In this document: piece after piece, positions 15,474 to 23,973 of the stretch
Layout: every line of letters begins with the position of its first letter
Numbering within the stretch: the first letter of the stretch is position 1
Position numbers and translations under genes: made by a program
Notes under the pieces: model-generated
What the model was told of the DNA's origin: nothing
Database searches by the model: none
The model's input: the letters and a program-made list of their open reading frames with translations, nothing else
NCBI RefSeq assembly: GCF_013387495.1
Contig: NZ_JABZEE010000028.1
Location: 124,001 to 188,000, forward strand
DNA length: 64,000 nucleotides
Origin: Streptomyces sp. PKU-EA00015
GTDB taxonomy: Bacteria > Actinomycetota > Actinomycetes > Streptomycetales > Streptomycetaceae
Reading direction: 5' to 3'

Positions 15474-16398
15474 TTGAGACTCCTCGAACTCTGCGCTGGG
15501 TACGGCGGCCTGGGTATGGCTGTGGCCCCTCTCGTGAACGGCCGCGTCGTGTACGTGGCCGAGAGTGCGCCCGGCCCGAACGCCGTCCTGGCCGAGAGAT
15601 ACCCGGACGCTCCCAACAACCTCGGCGACATCCGCGAGATCGACTGGGCTCAGCTCGTCGGCCGGGTCGATGCGATCACCGCAGGGTTCCCCTGCCAGGA
15701 CATCTCGATTGCGGGGAACCGGGTTGGCATACGAGGCGCTCGCTCTGGAGTTTGGGTCCACGTCGCTGAAGCAGTTCGCGTCATACGACCCCGAATCCTC
15801 TTCCTGGAGAACGTCTCGAACCTCCGGACGCGCGGCCTCGAAGTCGTCATCGCCGACCTGGCCGCGATCGGGTACAGCGCACGGTGGGTGTGCGTACGAG
15901 CTTCCGAAGCTGGTGCTCCACACCTCAGAGACCGTTGGTTCTGCATCGCGACCCCTGAAGACACCGACTGCGAACTTGGGGTCGAACGGCGGGCCCCGTC
16001 ACCCTGACGAACGCCGAGCTGGTGGTCACGGCCCCACGCTGGACGACGAGGCGAGCTTCGTCCTCCCCTACTCGATCGCGCTCCGTGAAGGCCGCGAGCC
16101 CGAGCCTGAGATCGACGGTCCCCACTCCCCCGCCTCCTGGTGGGGCGAGTACCTTCCCGGCATTCGGCGCTGGGAGGGCGTGACCGGCCGGGCCGCTCCC
16201 TCGCCTACCGAGATCGGCCTTCAGGGCAGCCCGCGCGTCAGCGCTCGGTGGGTCGAGTGGCTCATGGGCCTGCCTCGCGGATACGTCACCGACGTACCCG
16301 GCCTGACGCGCGGACAGCAGCTCCAGATCCTCGGCAACGGCGTGGTCCCCCAGCAGGCTTCGGCGGCGTTCGCCGCGCTCCTCGACCTGGGGGTGTGA
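15474..16398 (+). pseudogene. DNA (cytosine-5) methyltransferase, frameshifted
   Basis: The N-terminal frame (15474-16007) has C5-methyltransferase motif I (LLELCAGYGGLGMAV), the catalytic GFPCQDIS of motif IV, ENV of motif VI and RDRWF of motif VIII. It then runs into a stop. The C-terminal part is in the +1 frame and ends at 16398 with LKTPTANLGSNGG, a motif IX-like VEWLMGLPRG and motif X QLQILGNGVVPQQA. The switch falls near 15945-15955. The region between motif VIII and LKTPTANLG looks shorter than I would expect, so a deletion is likely. The gene is probably inactive unless read by frameshifting. The TTG start at 15474 has GAGGGGG upstream. Confidence 0.75.
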
Positions 16399-16713
16399 AT
16401 GCCGAACTGGTCCTCGTCGGACAGGCGCGAGCGCCTGCCGGCGGATTGGCCGCGAATCCGACTCCGCGTCCTACGGCGAGACGGACACCGCTGCACCGCC
16501 CGCGATCAGTACGGGCAGCGCTGCGAGGAACCGGCCACGGACGTAGATCACATCGTGCCTGGTGATGACCATCGAGAGACCAACCTACGAGCGCTCTGCG
16601 GGTTTCACCACCAGGTCAAATCCTCTCGCGAGGGAGCCCTCGCACTCGCCGCACGACGGCGCCGGATCGACAAGCGCTTCAAGCGGACGGAGGCCCATCC
16701 GGGCCTCATGTAG
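16399..16713 (+). CDS. HNH endonuclease
   Basis: 104 residues with the HNH signature: CTARDQYGQRCEEPATDVDHIV, then NLRALCGFHHQVKS; Cys pairs bind the structural zinc and the DH...N...H residues are catalytic. ATG 16399 directly follows the methyltransferase stop. In cos-type siphoviruses an HNH protein encoded beside the terminase assists cohesive-end cleavage, so its position implies cos packaging. Confidence 0.9.
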   Translation: MPNWSSSDRRERLPADWPRIRLRVLRRDGHRCTARDQYGQRCEEPATDVDHIVPGDDHRETNLRALCGFHHQVKSSREGALALAARRRRIDKRFKRTEAHPGLM

Positions 16714-16722
16714 GGGGTGGCC

Positions 16723-16947
16723 GTGTTCACTGCCGCATGGGTCGCCTGGATCGCCGCCTTCTGCGTGATCGAGGGCGTCGCCCTGTACCGGAAGCAGCCA
16801 GGCGACACCTTGTCCGAGCATGTCTGGAAGTGGTTTCACACCGCGAAGGGCACCGCGCCGGACCGGACAACCCGGCTGCGCCGCTTCGTCCTGGTCGCGT
16901 TCATGGCATGGCTCTCCGCCCACTTGCTGACGGGCGGGACAGTCTGA
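16723..16947 (+). CDS. Small two-helix membrane protein
   Basis: About 74 residues. GTG 16723 follows a GGGGG site (16717 is an alternative). Two hydrophobic segments flank a polar centre: FTAAWVAWIAAFCVIEGVAL and FVLVAFMAWLSAHLL. It overlaps the terminase small-subunit start (TGATG). Function unknown; holin-like topology, but its position in the packaging cluster argues against lysis. Confidence 0.65.
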   Translation: MFTAAWVAWIAAFCVIEGVALYRKQPGDTLSEHVWKWFHTAKGTAPDRTTRLRRFVLVAFMAWLSAHLLTGGTV

Positions 16948-17387
16948 TGCCCGGCCCCGTACCCAACCGTGAAGCCGACCTGGCTCGCCCGCGCGAGCGT
17001 AAGGGCGGCGACGTTCAGTCCGTGACGCGCGGCGTCGCCCGCCCCACAAAGGTGCCGAACGGCGACCGCTCCTGGCACCCGATCGCGAAGCGCCTGTGGG
17101 ACTCCCTGAAAGAGTCCGGCCAGGCCGACTTCTACCAGGCGAGCGACTGGGCCCTCGCCTACTCCCTCTGCGAAGACCTCTCCTTCTACAAGAAGTCCGG
17201 AAAGAGGTCGGGTCAGATGCTCCAGACCATCTACGGCGCCTTCGAGCGGCTCCTCGTCGCCGAGGGCGACCGGCGCCGTGTGCGCATCGAATTGCATGAG
17301 CCCGAGTCGGACGAGACGTCGGCCGCGGTCCTGGCCATCGCGGATTACAAGAAGGCTCTGGGCGTGACAGAGCGTGGCGACGCCTGA
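16947..17387 (+). CDS. terS: Terminase small subunit
   Basis: 146 residues starting at ATG 16947, overlapping the upstream stop. A basic N-terminus leads into WHPIAKRLWDSLKESGQADFYQASDWALAYSLCEDL, typical of small terminase subunits of actinophages, which recognise the packaging site and recruit the large subunit. The reading frame is open for a long way upstream, but only this start is coupled. Two minus-strand genes separate it from terL, which is unusual. Confidence 0.8.
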   Translation: MPGPVPNREADLARPRERKGGDVQSVTRGVARPTKVPNGDRSWHPIAKRLWDSLKESGQADFYQASDWALAYSLCEDLSFYKKSGKRSGQMLQTIYGAFERLLVAEGDRRRVRIELHEPESDETSAAVLAIADYKKALGVTERGDA

Positions 17388-17389
17388 GA

Positions 17390-17638
17390 TCAGCGCATCC
17401 CAGTGCCGGCGATAAGATCGTCGTCGGCGTCTATGGTCTCGATGACATCTCCAGCAGCGTTCCGCTTGATCGTCTGCGTTACGTAGCCGTCCCCATCGCG
17501 GATGATCTCGATCCTAGCGACGACGTCGTCTCTCGGCTCGTCGTGCTCCGATTCCCTGACGTGTGTCACGCCGTAACCCTTCACTATGCCCTTCAGTAGG
17601 TGGGCTATTTCGTGTTCCGTCTTCATGATTCGGTTCAT
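17390..17638 (-). CDS. Small moron protein between terminase genes, unknown function
   Basis: 82 residues on the strand opposite to the late genes. ATG 17638 has AGGAG 8 nt upstream; ATG 17626 is possible. Sequence MKTEHEIAHLLKGIVKGYG, then a beta-rich acidic part (ARIEIIRDGDGYVTQTIKR). No domain recognised. It forms a two-gene unit with the next entry (10-bp gap). Confidence 0.65.
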   Translation of the reverse strand: MNRIMKTEHEIAHLLKGIVKGYGVTHVRESEHDEPRDDVVARIEIIRDGDGYVTQTIKRNAAGDVIETIDADDDLIAGTGMR

Positions 17639-17648
17639 GTTGGCACTC

Positions 17649-18107
17649 CTAGCCGAAGATCGCGCCCGCAGCTCGGCAGGCTGCCGCAACGGCGAGTGCG
17701 ACGACCGCTGCCGTCAGTGTACGTTGCCGCCCTCTGATCTGGTGCTTTTTGTTTTTTTTCAGGGCGTTCAGCGACGCCTGTAGGAGTTTGTCTTCCAGTC
17801 GGGTCGGATGGTTGTCCAGCAGGTCCTGGATCTTCTCGTGGCTGACGCCCTGAATCGCCGGTCGCAGCAGGGGCTTTTTGAGCCGTAGTCCCACGAGGTT
17901 GAAGATCAGGACGACGATGCTGGCGAACAGGAAGTATGCGGAAATCGTATTCCACCACGTGTCGGAATTCACAAGTGCCACCGCGGCCCCTTCAAAGCCG
18001 AGCAAGGCGGTTGCAGAGACCTGAAGCGCATCGATCTGCGAGACCTGCTTGGTCTCTTCGTGACGCCCTGCTTCAAGCGCAGCGCGTGTGTACGGATCGG
18101 TGGCCAT
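17649..18107 (-). CDS. Moron membrane protein, two transmembrane segments
   Basis: About 152 residues from ATG 18107 (ATG 18173 gives a longer form; neither has a strong ribosome site). Topology: cytoplasmic N-terminus, a hydrophobic patch around ALLGFEGAAVALV, a clear segment (TISAYFLFASIVVLIFNLVG), a charged middle (HEKIQDLLDNHPTRLEDKLL) and a C-terminal segment (TLTAAVVALAVAAACRAAG). The A+T-rich lysine tract (LKKNKKHQ, encoded by a long T-run) stands out from neighbouring genes. Position and strand fit a lysogenically expressed moron, for example a superinfection-exclusion protein; this is inference. Confidence 0.65.
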   Translation of the reverse strand: MATDPYTRAALEAGRHEETKQVSQIDALQVSATALLGFEGAAVALVNSDTWWNTISAYFLFASIVVLIFNLVGLRLKKPLLRPAIQGVSHEKIQDLLDNHPTRLEDKLLQASLNALKKNKKHQIRGRQRTLTAAVVALAVAAACRAAGAIFG

Positions 18108-18171
18108 GACACGAGCATGACCTCGGCCTGGTTGTGCCGCACTTTCAAGTAGTGCAAGGGGGCGAGCTGCC

Positions 18172-19806
18172 ATAGTCGCCCTGACTACCGAAGATATCGA
18201 AGCCCTGGAGCCCGCGTTCCTCGGGCCTACGTGGGTGAAGGACGCGTCCGGTCAGTGGAAGCTGCCGCAGCGCACGCTGGGCTGGCAGATCGCTGGCTGG
18301 TGCGCGGAGTACCTGAAGGCCGAGAGCGGCGGCTCCTGGAAGTTCACCAAGGAGCAACTCCGCTTCGTCCTCCACTGGTACGCCGTCGACGAGAACGGGC
18401 GGTTCACGTACCGCAAGGGCGTGCTCCAGAGACTCAAGGGCTGGGGCAAGGACCCGCTTCTCGCCGTGATCAGCCTCGTCGAGTTCGTCGGCCCAAGCCG
18501 CTTCTCGCACTGGGGCCCGGACGGACAACCGGTCGGCGTGCCCCACCCGCAGGCGTGGGTGCAGATCGCGGCCGTCAGCCGCGACCAGACCCGTAACACG
18601 ATGACCCTGATGCCGAGCCTCATGAGCGACAAGCTCATCGAGACGTACGGCATCAAGGCCGGGGCCGAGCTGATCCGTGCGAACGGTGGCCGGCAGAGAC
18701 TCGAAGCGGTCACCAGCTCGTTCCGCGCCCTCGAAGGCGGCCGAGTCACCTTCACCGTGCTGAACGAGACGCACCACTGGGTGACCGGCAACAACGGCGA
18801 CCGCATGTACGAGACGATCGACGGTAACGCGACGAAGAAGGACTCGCGGTATCTGGCGATCACGAACGCTTACCTTCCCGGCGAAGACTCCGTGGCCGAG
18901 AAGATGCGCGAGGCGTACGAGAAGATCCTCGAAGGCCGTGCGGCCGACATCGGCTTCATGTACGACTCGATCGAGGCTCACCCCGCAACTCCCCTGACGC
19001 CCGAAGCGATTCGGATCGTCCTGCCGAAGATCCGCGGTGACGCGGTGTGGCTCCGAGTCGAGACGATCCTTCAGTCGATCCTCGACACGACGATCGCGCC
19101 CAGCCGCTCGCGGCGTATGTGGCTGAACCAGATCGTTGCGAGCGAGGACGCCCTCTTCGGCCCAGCCGAGTGGGATGTCCTGCGGGACGACGAGAAGCAG
19201 CTCCGACCAGGCGACGAGATCACGCTCGGGTTCGACGGCGGCCTCCGCGACGACAGCACAGCCCTGGTGGCTCTGCGCGTCACGGATATGTGCGCCTTCG
19301 TACTCGGCCTGTGGGAGAAGCCGGACGGGCCGCAGGGTAAGGACTGGGAAGTCCCCCGCGCTCAGGTCGACTCGGCGGTGCACGACGCCTTCCGTCTGTT
19401 CGAGGTGCAGGGCTTCTACGCCGACGTGGCGCTCTGGGAGTCCTATATCTCCGAGTGGTCGGCAACGTACGGCGAGGGCCTGGCCGTGAAGGCGCCCGGT
19501 AAAGACGCGATCGGCTGGGACATGCGTACCAGCCTGAAGGCGTCGACCCTCGCGAACGAGCGCCTCATGAGGTCGATCTTCGACCGGAAGGTCTCCCACG
19601 ACGGCGACCGCAAGCTCCGCCGGCACGTACTGAACGCGCGGCGCCGGACGAACAACTACGGGGTCAGCTTCGGCAAGGAAAGCCGAGAGAGCCCCAAGAA
19701 GGTCGACGCCTACGCGGCGCTCATGCTCGCGCACGAGGCCCTGGTCGACCTTCGCGCCCGTGGCAAGAAGGTCCGTAAGCGGACCGGCCGAGGGTTCTTC
19801 CTGTAG
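18172..19806 (+). CDS. terL: Terminase large subunit
   Basis: About 544 residues: the packaging motor, with an N-terminal ATPase and a C-terminal RNase H-like nuclease. LKGWGKDPLLAVI is a Walker A-like loop, TFTVLNETHHW the Walker B region, and GFDGGLRDDSTALVAL begins the nuclease. The first canonical start is GTG 18235, but it has no ribosome site. The frame stays open upstream with phage-like sequence (VALTTEDIEALEPAFLGPTW), and an AAGGGGG site sits about 10 nt before an ATA codon at 18172. I set the start there: the codon may be a rare ATA start or a mutated ATG. Confidence 0.88.
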   Translation: MVALTTEDIEALEPAFLGPTWVKDASGQWKLPQRTLGWQIAGWCAEYLKAESGGSWKFTKEQLRFVLHWYAVDENGRFTYRKGVLQRLKGWGKDPLLAVISLVEFVGPSRFSHWGPDGQPVGVPHPQAWVQIAAVSRDQTRNTMTLMPSLMSDKLIETYGIKAGAELIRANGGRQRLEAVTSSFRALEGGRVTFTVLNETHHWVTGNNGDRMYETIDGNATKKDSRYLAITNAYLPGEDSVAEKMREAYEKILEGRAADIGFMYDSIEAHPATPLTPEAIRIVLPKIRGDAVWLRVETILQSILDTTIAPSRSRRMWLNQIVASEDALFGPAEWDVLRDDEKQLRPGDEITLGFDGGLRDDSTALVALRVTDMCAFVLGLWEKPDGPQGKDWEVPRAQVDSAVHDAFRLFEVQGFYADVALWESYISEWSATYGEGLAVKAPGKDAIGWDMRTSLKASTLANERLMRSIFDRKVSHDGDRKLRRHVLNARRRTNNYGVSFGKESRESPKKVDAYAALMLAHEALVDLRARGKKVRKRTGRGFFL

Positions 19807-19809
19807 CGG

Positions 19810-19824
19810 TGTAAACATGTAACC
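19810..19824 (+). promoter_or_regulatory. Dispersed phage site, copy 10
   Basis: Plus strand TGTAAACATGTAACC in the 32-bp gap between terL and portal; identical to copy 1 but oriented rightward. Confidence 0.65.
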
Positions 19825-19838
19825 AAGGGTGGTGAACC

Positions 19839-21266
19839 ATGGCCGACCCCTCGCCCGCCTCCCTGGCGGTGCAGCTCCTCGCCATCCTTGGCCGGGACAA
19901 AGACCGGCTGACCCGGATCGACAGCTATCTCCACGGCAAGCATGACGACCCGTACATGCCTGCCATGGCTGACGACGAGTACCGGCTCCTCGCGAAGCGG
20001 GCCATCTCGAACTGGACGCCTCTCCTGGTCAACACCCCGGCGCAGGCCCTCTATGTGGACGGCTACCGCGCGGGTGACGACGAGGGCAAGGGCTCGGCGA
20101 CGGACCTCACCTCCCCGCAGTGGGAGCACTGGCAGCGGTCCCGGCTCGACGCCCGGCAGTCGGCCATCTACAAGGGCGCTCTCACGTACGGTCACTCGTT
20201 CACGCTGACCGAGCGCGTCAAGGGCGTGGTCCTGACGAAGGGCCTGTCCGCGCTGCGGACGGCCGCCCTGTACGAGGACCCGGCGAACGACGACACCCCG
20301 TATGCGGCCTTGACCGTCACGTCCTGGCCGTCCGGCGAATCCGTCGGCACCGCCCGCATGTGGGACAGCCGCTTCGAGTACGCGGTCCGCTTCAAGTCCC
20401 TCGACGACGCGGACGGCGTGAAGGTCGCCAAGGGCAAGCGCCACGGCGCGAGCGAGTGCCCCGTCACTCGCTTCGCCGCATCGGTCGACCTCGAAGGCCG
20501 CACGGTCGGCGTGATCGAGCCGATGATCCCGCTGCAAAACAGAATCAATCAGACCATCTTCGATCTGTTGCTCGCACAGTCCTACGGCAGCACGAAGGTG
20601 CGGACGGTTACGGGCATGGCCCCGCCGGTCCAGCGTGACCCGGAGACGGGCGAGGTGGTCTACGACGAGCAGGGCAATCCGATCCCCCTGCCGATGAACC
20701 ACAACGCGAAGCGTTTCCTTTTCGCGGAAGATCCGGATGTCAAGTTTGGATCGCTCGACGAGACGCCGCTCGGCGGGTTCATCGACTCGATCGACATGAG
20801 CATCCGGCACCTCAGCGCCGTCGCGCAGGTGCCCCCGCACCACCTACTCGGGCAGATCGCGAACCTCTCGGCCGAAGCCTTGCAGGCTGCCGAGACGGCG
20901 CTCTCCCGCAAGATCCAGGAGTTCCGGACCGTGTTCGGCGAAGCGTGGGAGAGAGTGTTCCGCTTGGCCGCCGAGCTGGAAGGCGCGGCCGGTGTGGACG
21001 ACTTCAAGGGCGAGGTCATCTGGCGCGACATGGAACAGCGCTCCTTGGCCCAGGCCGCTGACGCGCTGGGCAAGCTGCGCGAGCAGCTCGGCATCCCGGC
21101 GAAGGGTCTATGGAAGCGCGTCCCGAACGTCACGCAAACCGAGCTGGACGAGTGGGACGACCTCGCGGACGAGGAAGACTCCGTGGGTCAGCTCGCTTCC
21201 GCGCTGACGCGGGCGACCTCCGAGCCTAAACCGGTCACCGCGGATTCGGTGGCGGTGGCCGCGTAA
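19839..21266 (+). CDS. Portal protein (SPP1 gp6-like)
   Basis: 475 residues forming the dodecameric DNA portal at the capsid vertex. LLVNTPAQALYVDGYR, the central VIEPMIPLQNRINQTIFD and AQVPPHHLLGQIANLSAEALQAAE are characteristic of SPP1-type portals; the last is the clip/stem helix region. ATG 19839 has AAGGGTGG upstream. A dispersed site lies just before it. Confidence 0.93.
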   Translation: MADPSPASLAVQLLAILGRDKDRLTRIDSYLHGKHDDPYMPAMADDEYRLLAKRAISNWTPLLVNTPAQALYVDGYRAGDDEGKGSATDLTSPQWEHWQRSRLDARQSAIYKGALTYGHSFTLTERVKGVVLTKGLSALRTAALYEDPANDDTPYAALTVTSWPSGESVGTARMWDSRFEYAVRFKSLDDADGVKVAKGKRHGASECPVTRFAASVDLEGRTVGVIEPMIPLQNRINQTIFDLLLAQSYGSTKVRTVTGMAPPVQRDPETGEVVYDEQGNPIPLPMNHNAKRFLFAEDPDVKFGSLDETPLGGFIDSIDMSIRHLSAVAQVPPHHLLGQIANLSAEALQAAETALSRKIQEFRTVFGEAWERVFRLAAELEGAAGVDDFKGEVIWRDMEQRSLAQAADALGKLREQLGIPAKGLWKRVPNVTQTELDEWDDLADEEDSVGQLASALTRATSEPKPVTADSVAVAA

Positions 21267-22300
21267 TGGCCCTGTCGAGGATGGCTGAGACCGACGAGGT
21301 TGCAGCCGCCTTCCACGTTGCGCTGACGGAGATAGGGGCCAGGACCACAGCTGAGGCCCTGGCCCTGTGGCAGGACGTTCCGCCCGAGCGGCGGGCGGCT
21401 ACGGCTGGGGCCTGGCTGCGTAAGGCAATCACGCTCGTGATGAGCAGACGCCGGCAGAGCCGGGACCTCGCGCGGGCCTACTACCGGCTCGCCCGAGCGC
21501 TCCAGACCGGCCGGACCGTCGCCGACCCCTACCACCCTGAACCGTCGTACGTGACCCTGGCGGATCTGCGCAGGGAGTTCGCCGAACTGGCAGGCACCTA
21601 CGAGCCGCCCACGGAACAGGGCGGGGCCGCGACCGTCGAGGACGGGGAAGCCCCGCCTGCCCAGCCCGACGAGGACGACGAGGACGCGCCCGAATGGGAG
21701 CGGGTTCTCGTCGAGGACCTCGAAGGGCTTCGCGAGGAAGAGGAGCGCATCGAGCGCCAGGCCGAGGCCGAGCTTCGGATCGCGCTGGAAGCCCTCGGAA
21801 CCGCCAACCTCGACCGCCGGCTGATTCTCGAGGATTCAGATCCCGAGGAAGCGCACCGCCAGGCGGGCGCCCAGCAAGCCGCAGCCGCGTCCCGCGTCGC
21901 GATGAACGGCGCCCGGTCAACGAACTGGAACCACATGCGCCGCGACGGGCGGGCCCTCGGGTACGTGCGCCTGTCCCGCACGGGAACGCCGTGCGGCTGG
22001 TGCGCCATGTTGATCAGCCGGGGGCCGGTCTACAAGAGCCGCGAGTCCGCGCTGTTCAACGACGGCGACAAGTACCACGACAACTGCCACTGCTACGCGA
22101 TGCCGGTCTGGAACCGGGATCAGTACCAGTCGAGCGAGCTGACTGCGCTCTCGCGGCAGTACGAGGCCCTGTGGCCGGAGGTCACGAAGGGCCATAGCGG
22201 AAAGGCCGCGGTGACCGTATGGCGCCGCTTCATCCGCAGCAAGCAGAGAGCCGCAGCCCAGGAGGCGCGGCAGTCCACTGACACAGCCCCGGAGGCGTGA
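21266..22300 (+). CDS. MuF/VG15-type minor head protein
   Basis: 344 residues, overlapping the portal stop by one base. The C-terminal half has the capsid-morphogenesis signature: ALGYVRLSRTGTPCGWCAML, then HDNCHCYAMPVW, with Cys/His residues likely binding zinc. The middle is a long charged helix (about 120-190). Such proteins are ejected with DNA or help head assembly next to the portal. Confidence 0.9.
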   Translation: MALSRMAETDEVAAAFHVALTEIGARTTAEALALWQDVPPERRAATAGAWLRKAITLVMSRRRQSRDLARAYYRLARALQTGRTVADPYHPEPSYVTLADLRREFAELAGTYEPPTEQGGAATVEDGEAPPAQPDEDDEDAPEWERVLVEDLEGLREEEERIERQAEAELRIALEALGTANLDRRLILEDSDPEEAHRQAGAQQAAAASRVAMNGARSTNWNHMRRDGRALGYVRLSRTGTPCGWCAMLISRGPVYKSRESALFNDGDKYHDNCHCYAMPVWNRDQYQSSELTALSRQYEALWPEVTKGHSGKAAVTVWRRFIRSKQRAAAQEARQSTDTAPEA

Positions 22301-22301
22301 A

Positions 22302-22832
22302 GTGCCCGAAGAGAAGCCTGACGACAAGCCGACCGAGGAGAAGCCCGGCGAGACTCCGCCCGGCCAGAAGCCGGACGACGAGCAGAAGCCGGAGGCCAAG
22401 GCCGGTGCCGGCGGCGAGTCCAGCAGCTCAGAAGACGAGCTGCCCGACTGGGCCCGCAAGGAGCTGGCCAAGGTCCGCAACGAGGCGGCCGGTTACCGCA
22501 CTCGACTGCGGGACGCCGAGACGAAGCTCTCCGAGGCGAAGACCCCGGAGGAAGTCGAGGCCGCGCTCGCGGACGTGAAGGCGAAGAACGCCGAGCTGGA
22601 GCGGTCGCTCGTCGTCGCCACCGTGGCCAGGAAGTTCGACCTGCCTGCCGAGCTTGCCGGACGCCTTCAGGGTGCGACTCCCGAGGAGCTGGAAGCCGAC
22701 GCGAAGGCCCTTCAGGCACTCCTCACCCCTGCCGCCCCGCCCGCTCTGGGTGGCGGCCTCACTCCGTCCGACGACGAGGACGACGGAGAGATGGACCCGC
22801 GCAAGCTCGCGCGGCGCACTCGGCGCTTCTAG
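22302..22832 (+). CDS. Scaffolding protein
   Basis: 176 residues. The extremely charged, Pro/Lys/Glu-rich N-terminus leads to a long coiled coil (KVRNEAAGYRTRLRDAETKL) and a compact basic C-terminus (DPRKLARRTRRF) that would contact the coat protein. Start is GTG 22302. Composition, length and position just before the coat gene identify it; sequence similarity alone would not. Confidence 0.85.
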   Translation: MPEEKPDDKPTEEKPGETPPGQKPDDEQKPEAKAGAGGESSSSEDELPDWARKELAKVRNEAAGYRTRLRDAETKLSEAKTPEEVEAALADVKAKNAELERSLVVATVARKFDLPAELAGRLQGATPEELEADAKALQALLTPAAPPALGGGLTPSDDEDDGEMDPRKLARRTRRF

Positions 22833-22856
22833 CGCCCCCGATGACTCCCCTTACTC

Positions 22857-22886
22857 AACCCCCGTGCTGACTCGGCCGGGGGTTTT
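22857..22886 (+). terminator. Rho-independent-type terminator before the coat gene
   Basis: 8-bp stem AACCCCCG / CGGGGGTT followed by TTTTC. It may lower readthrough or stabilise mRNA ends between scaffold and coat genes. Confidence 0.75.
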
Positions 22887-22911
22887 CTCATGCCCCCGGA
22901 GGTAGCTCCCC

Positions 22912-23973
22912 TTGCCCACTCCTCAGCACCAGGTAGTCAAGCCGCAGAAGCTCGTCAATGCGGCTGTCGGGATGCTGGAACAGGAACTCCTGATCCCGAA
23001 CCTCTTCCAGAAGCAGGGCGTCGACCAGTTCAAGGGCGCCGAGAACGACACGATCTCAATGAAGGTGGAAGGCATCCTGCCCTTCCACGACTACGCGTGG
23101 CGAAACGACCGCTCCAGCCCGATCGTCTTCGACGAGTACGCGGAGCGGACCATCGCCGTGACCTTCGGCGGCAACGTCTACTCGGCGGTCAAGCTCACCG
23201 ACGAGCAGAACGACTTCGACATCGACAACTGGTCGAAGCTCCTGCGCCCGCAGTCCAAGGCGGTTGCTCGGGGTCTTCAGCGCCGGGCCGTCAACCTTCT
23301 GACCGGCCAGACGTACAACGTCACCATCGGCAACTCGCAGCAGAACCTTCGCGGTGCGCTGATCGAGGCGCGGCGCGTTCTGAACGCCTTCCACGCCCCG
23401 AAGGAGGGGCGTTACCTCCTGGTCGGCACGGAGTTCGAGTCGGCGCTCCTGAACGACGACAAGCTGAACCTCGCGCAGAACGTCGGCGACAGCGAGGCCG
23501 AGTCCGCGCTTCGCACCGCGAGCATCGGCGACCGCATGGGCTTCCGGATCGTGGTCGACCAGACCATCCCGGCCGACACCGCGTACGCCTTCGCGTCCAG
23601 CGCGTTCATCTTCCTGTCCGGCGCCCCCTCGGTTCCGCAGTCCGTTCCCTACGGCGCGACCACGAGCTTCGAGAACATCGCCCTGCGCTGGGTCCGCGAC
23701 TACGACCCGCTGTACATGCAGGACCGCTCGGTCGTGAACACGTACGCGGGCTTCCGCTCCGTGACCGATGTCCTGGTCGGCTGGGACAACGTGAACCAGA
23801 AGGAGATCGTCTCGACCGGCGAGCACTTCGTCCGGGGCATCAAGCTCACGCTCGACGGCTCGTCCAACTACCCGGCCGCCGCATCCGAGCTGGCCACCAT
23901 CACCGGCGTCTCTGACGCGAAGGTCTGGACCCCGACCGGCATGAAGGCCGAGACCGACCCGGCCAACGCCTAG
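22912..23973 (+). CDS. Major capsid protein (P22 coat-like)
   Basis: 353 residues with the HK97-type fold of the P22 coat family: PQKLVNAAVGMLEQELLIP at the start, DTISMKVEGILPFHDYAW (the E-loop region), then AVARGLQRRAVNLLTGQTYN and a C-terminal beta domain. The TTG start at 22912 has GGAGGTAG. Codon use is strongly biased to GC-ending codons, as expected for an abundant protein. The stop overlaps tail-to-tail with an opposite-strand gene. Confidence 0.93.
   Translation: MPTPQHQVVKPQKLVNAAVGMLEQELLIPNLFQKQGVDQFKGAENDTISMKVEGILPFHDYAWRNDRSSPIVFDEYAERTIAVTFGGNVYSAVKLTDEQNDFDIDNWSKLLRPQSKAVARGLQRRAVNLLTGQTYNVTIGNSQQNLRGALIEARRVLNAFHAPKEGRYLLVGTEFESALLNDDKLNLAQNVGDSEAESALRTASIGDRMGFRIVVDQTIPADTAYAFASSAFIFLSGAPSVPQSVPYGATTSFENIALRWVRDYDPLYMQDRSVVNTYAGFRSVTDVLVGWDNVNQKEIVSTGEHFVRGIKLTLDGSSNYPAAASELATITGVSDAKVWTPTGMKAETDPANA

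Noticed and set aside
16717..16947. Second holin
   Set aside because: Two membrane segments fit, but the gene is in the packaging cluster far from the endolysin; left as an unknown membrane protein.
18145..19818. 557-residue antisense frame opposite terL
   Set aside because: Shadow of the terminase codons; no recognisable domain and it would overlap the moron genes.
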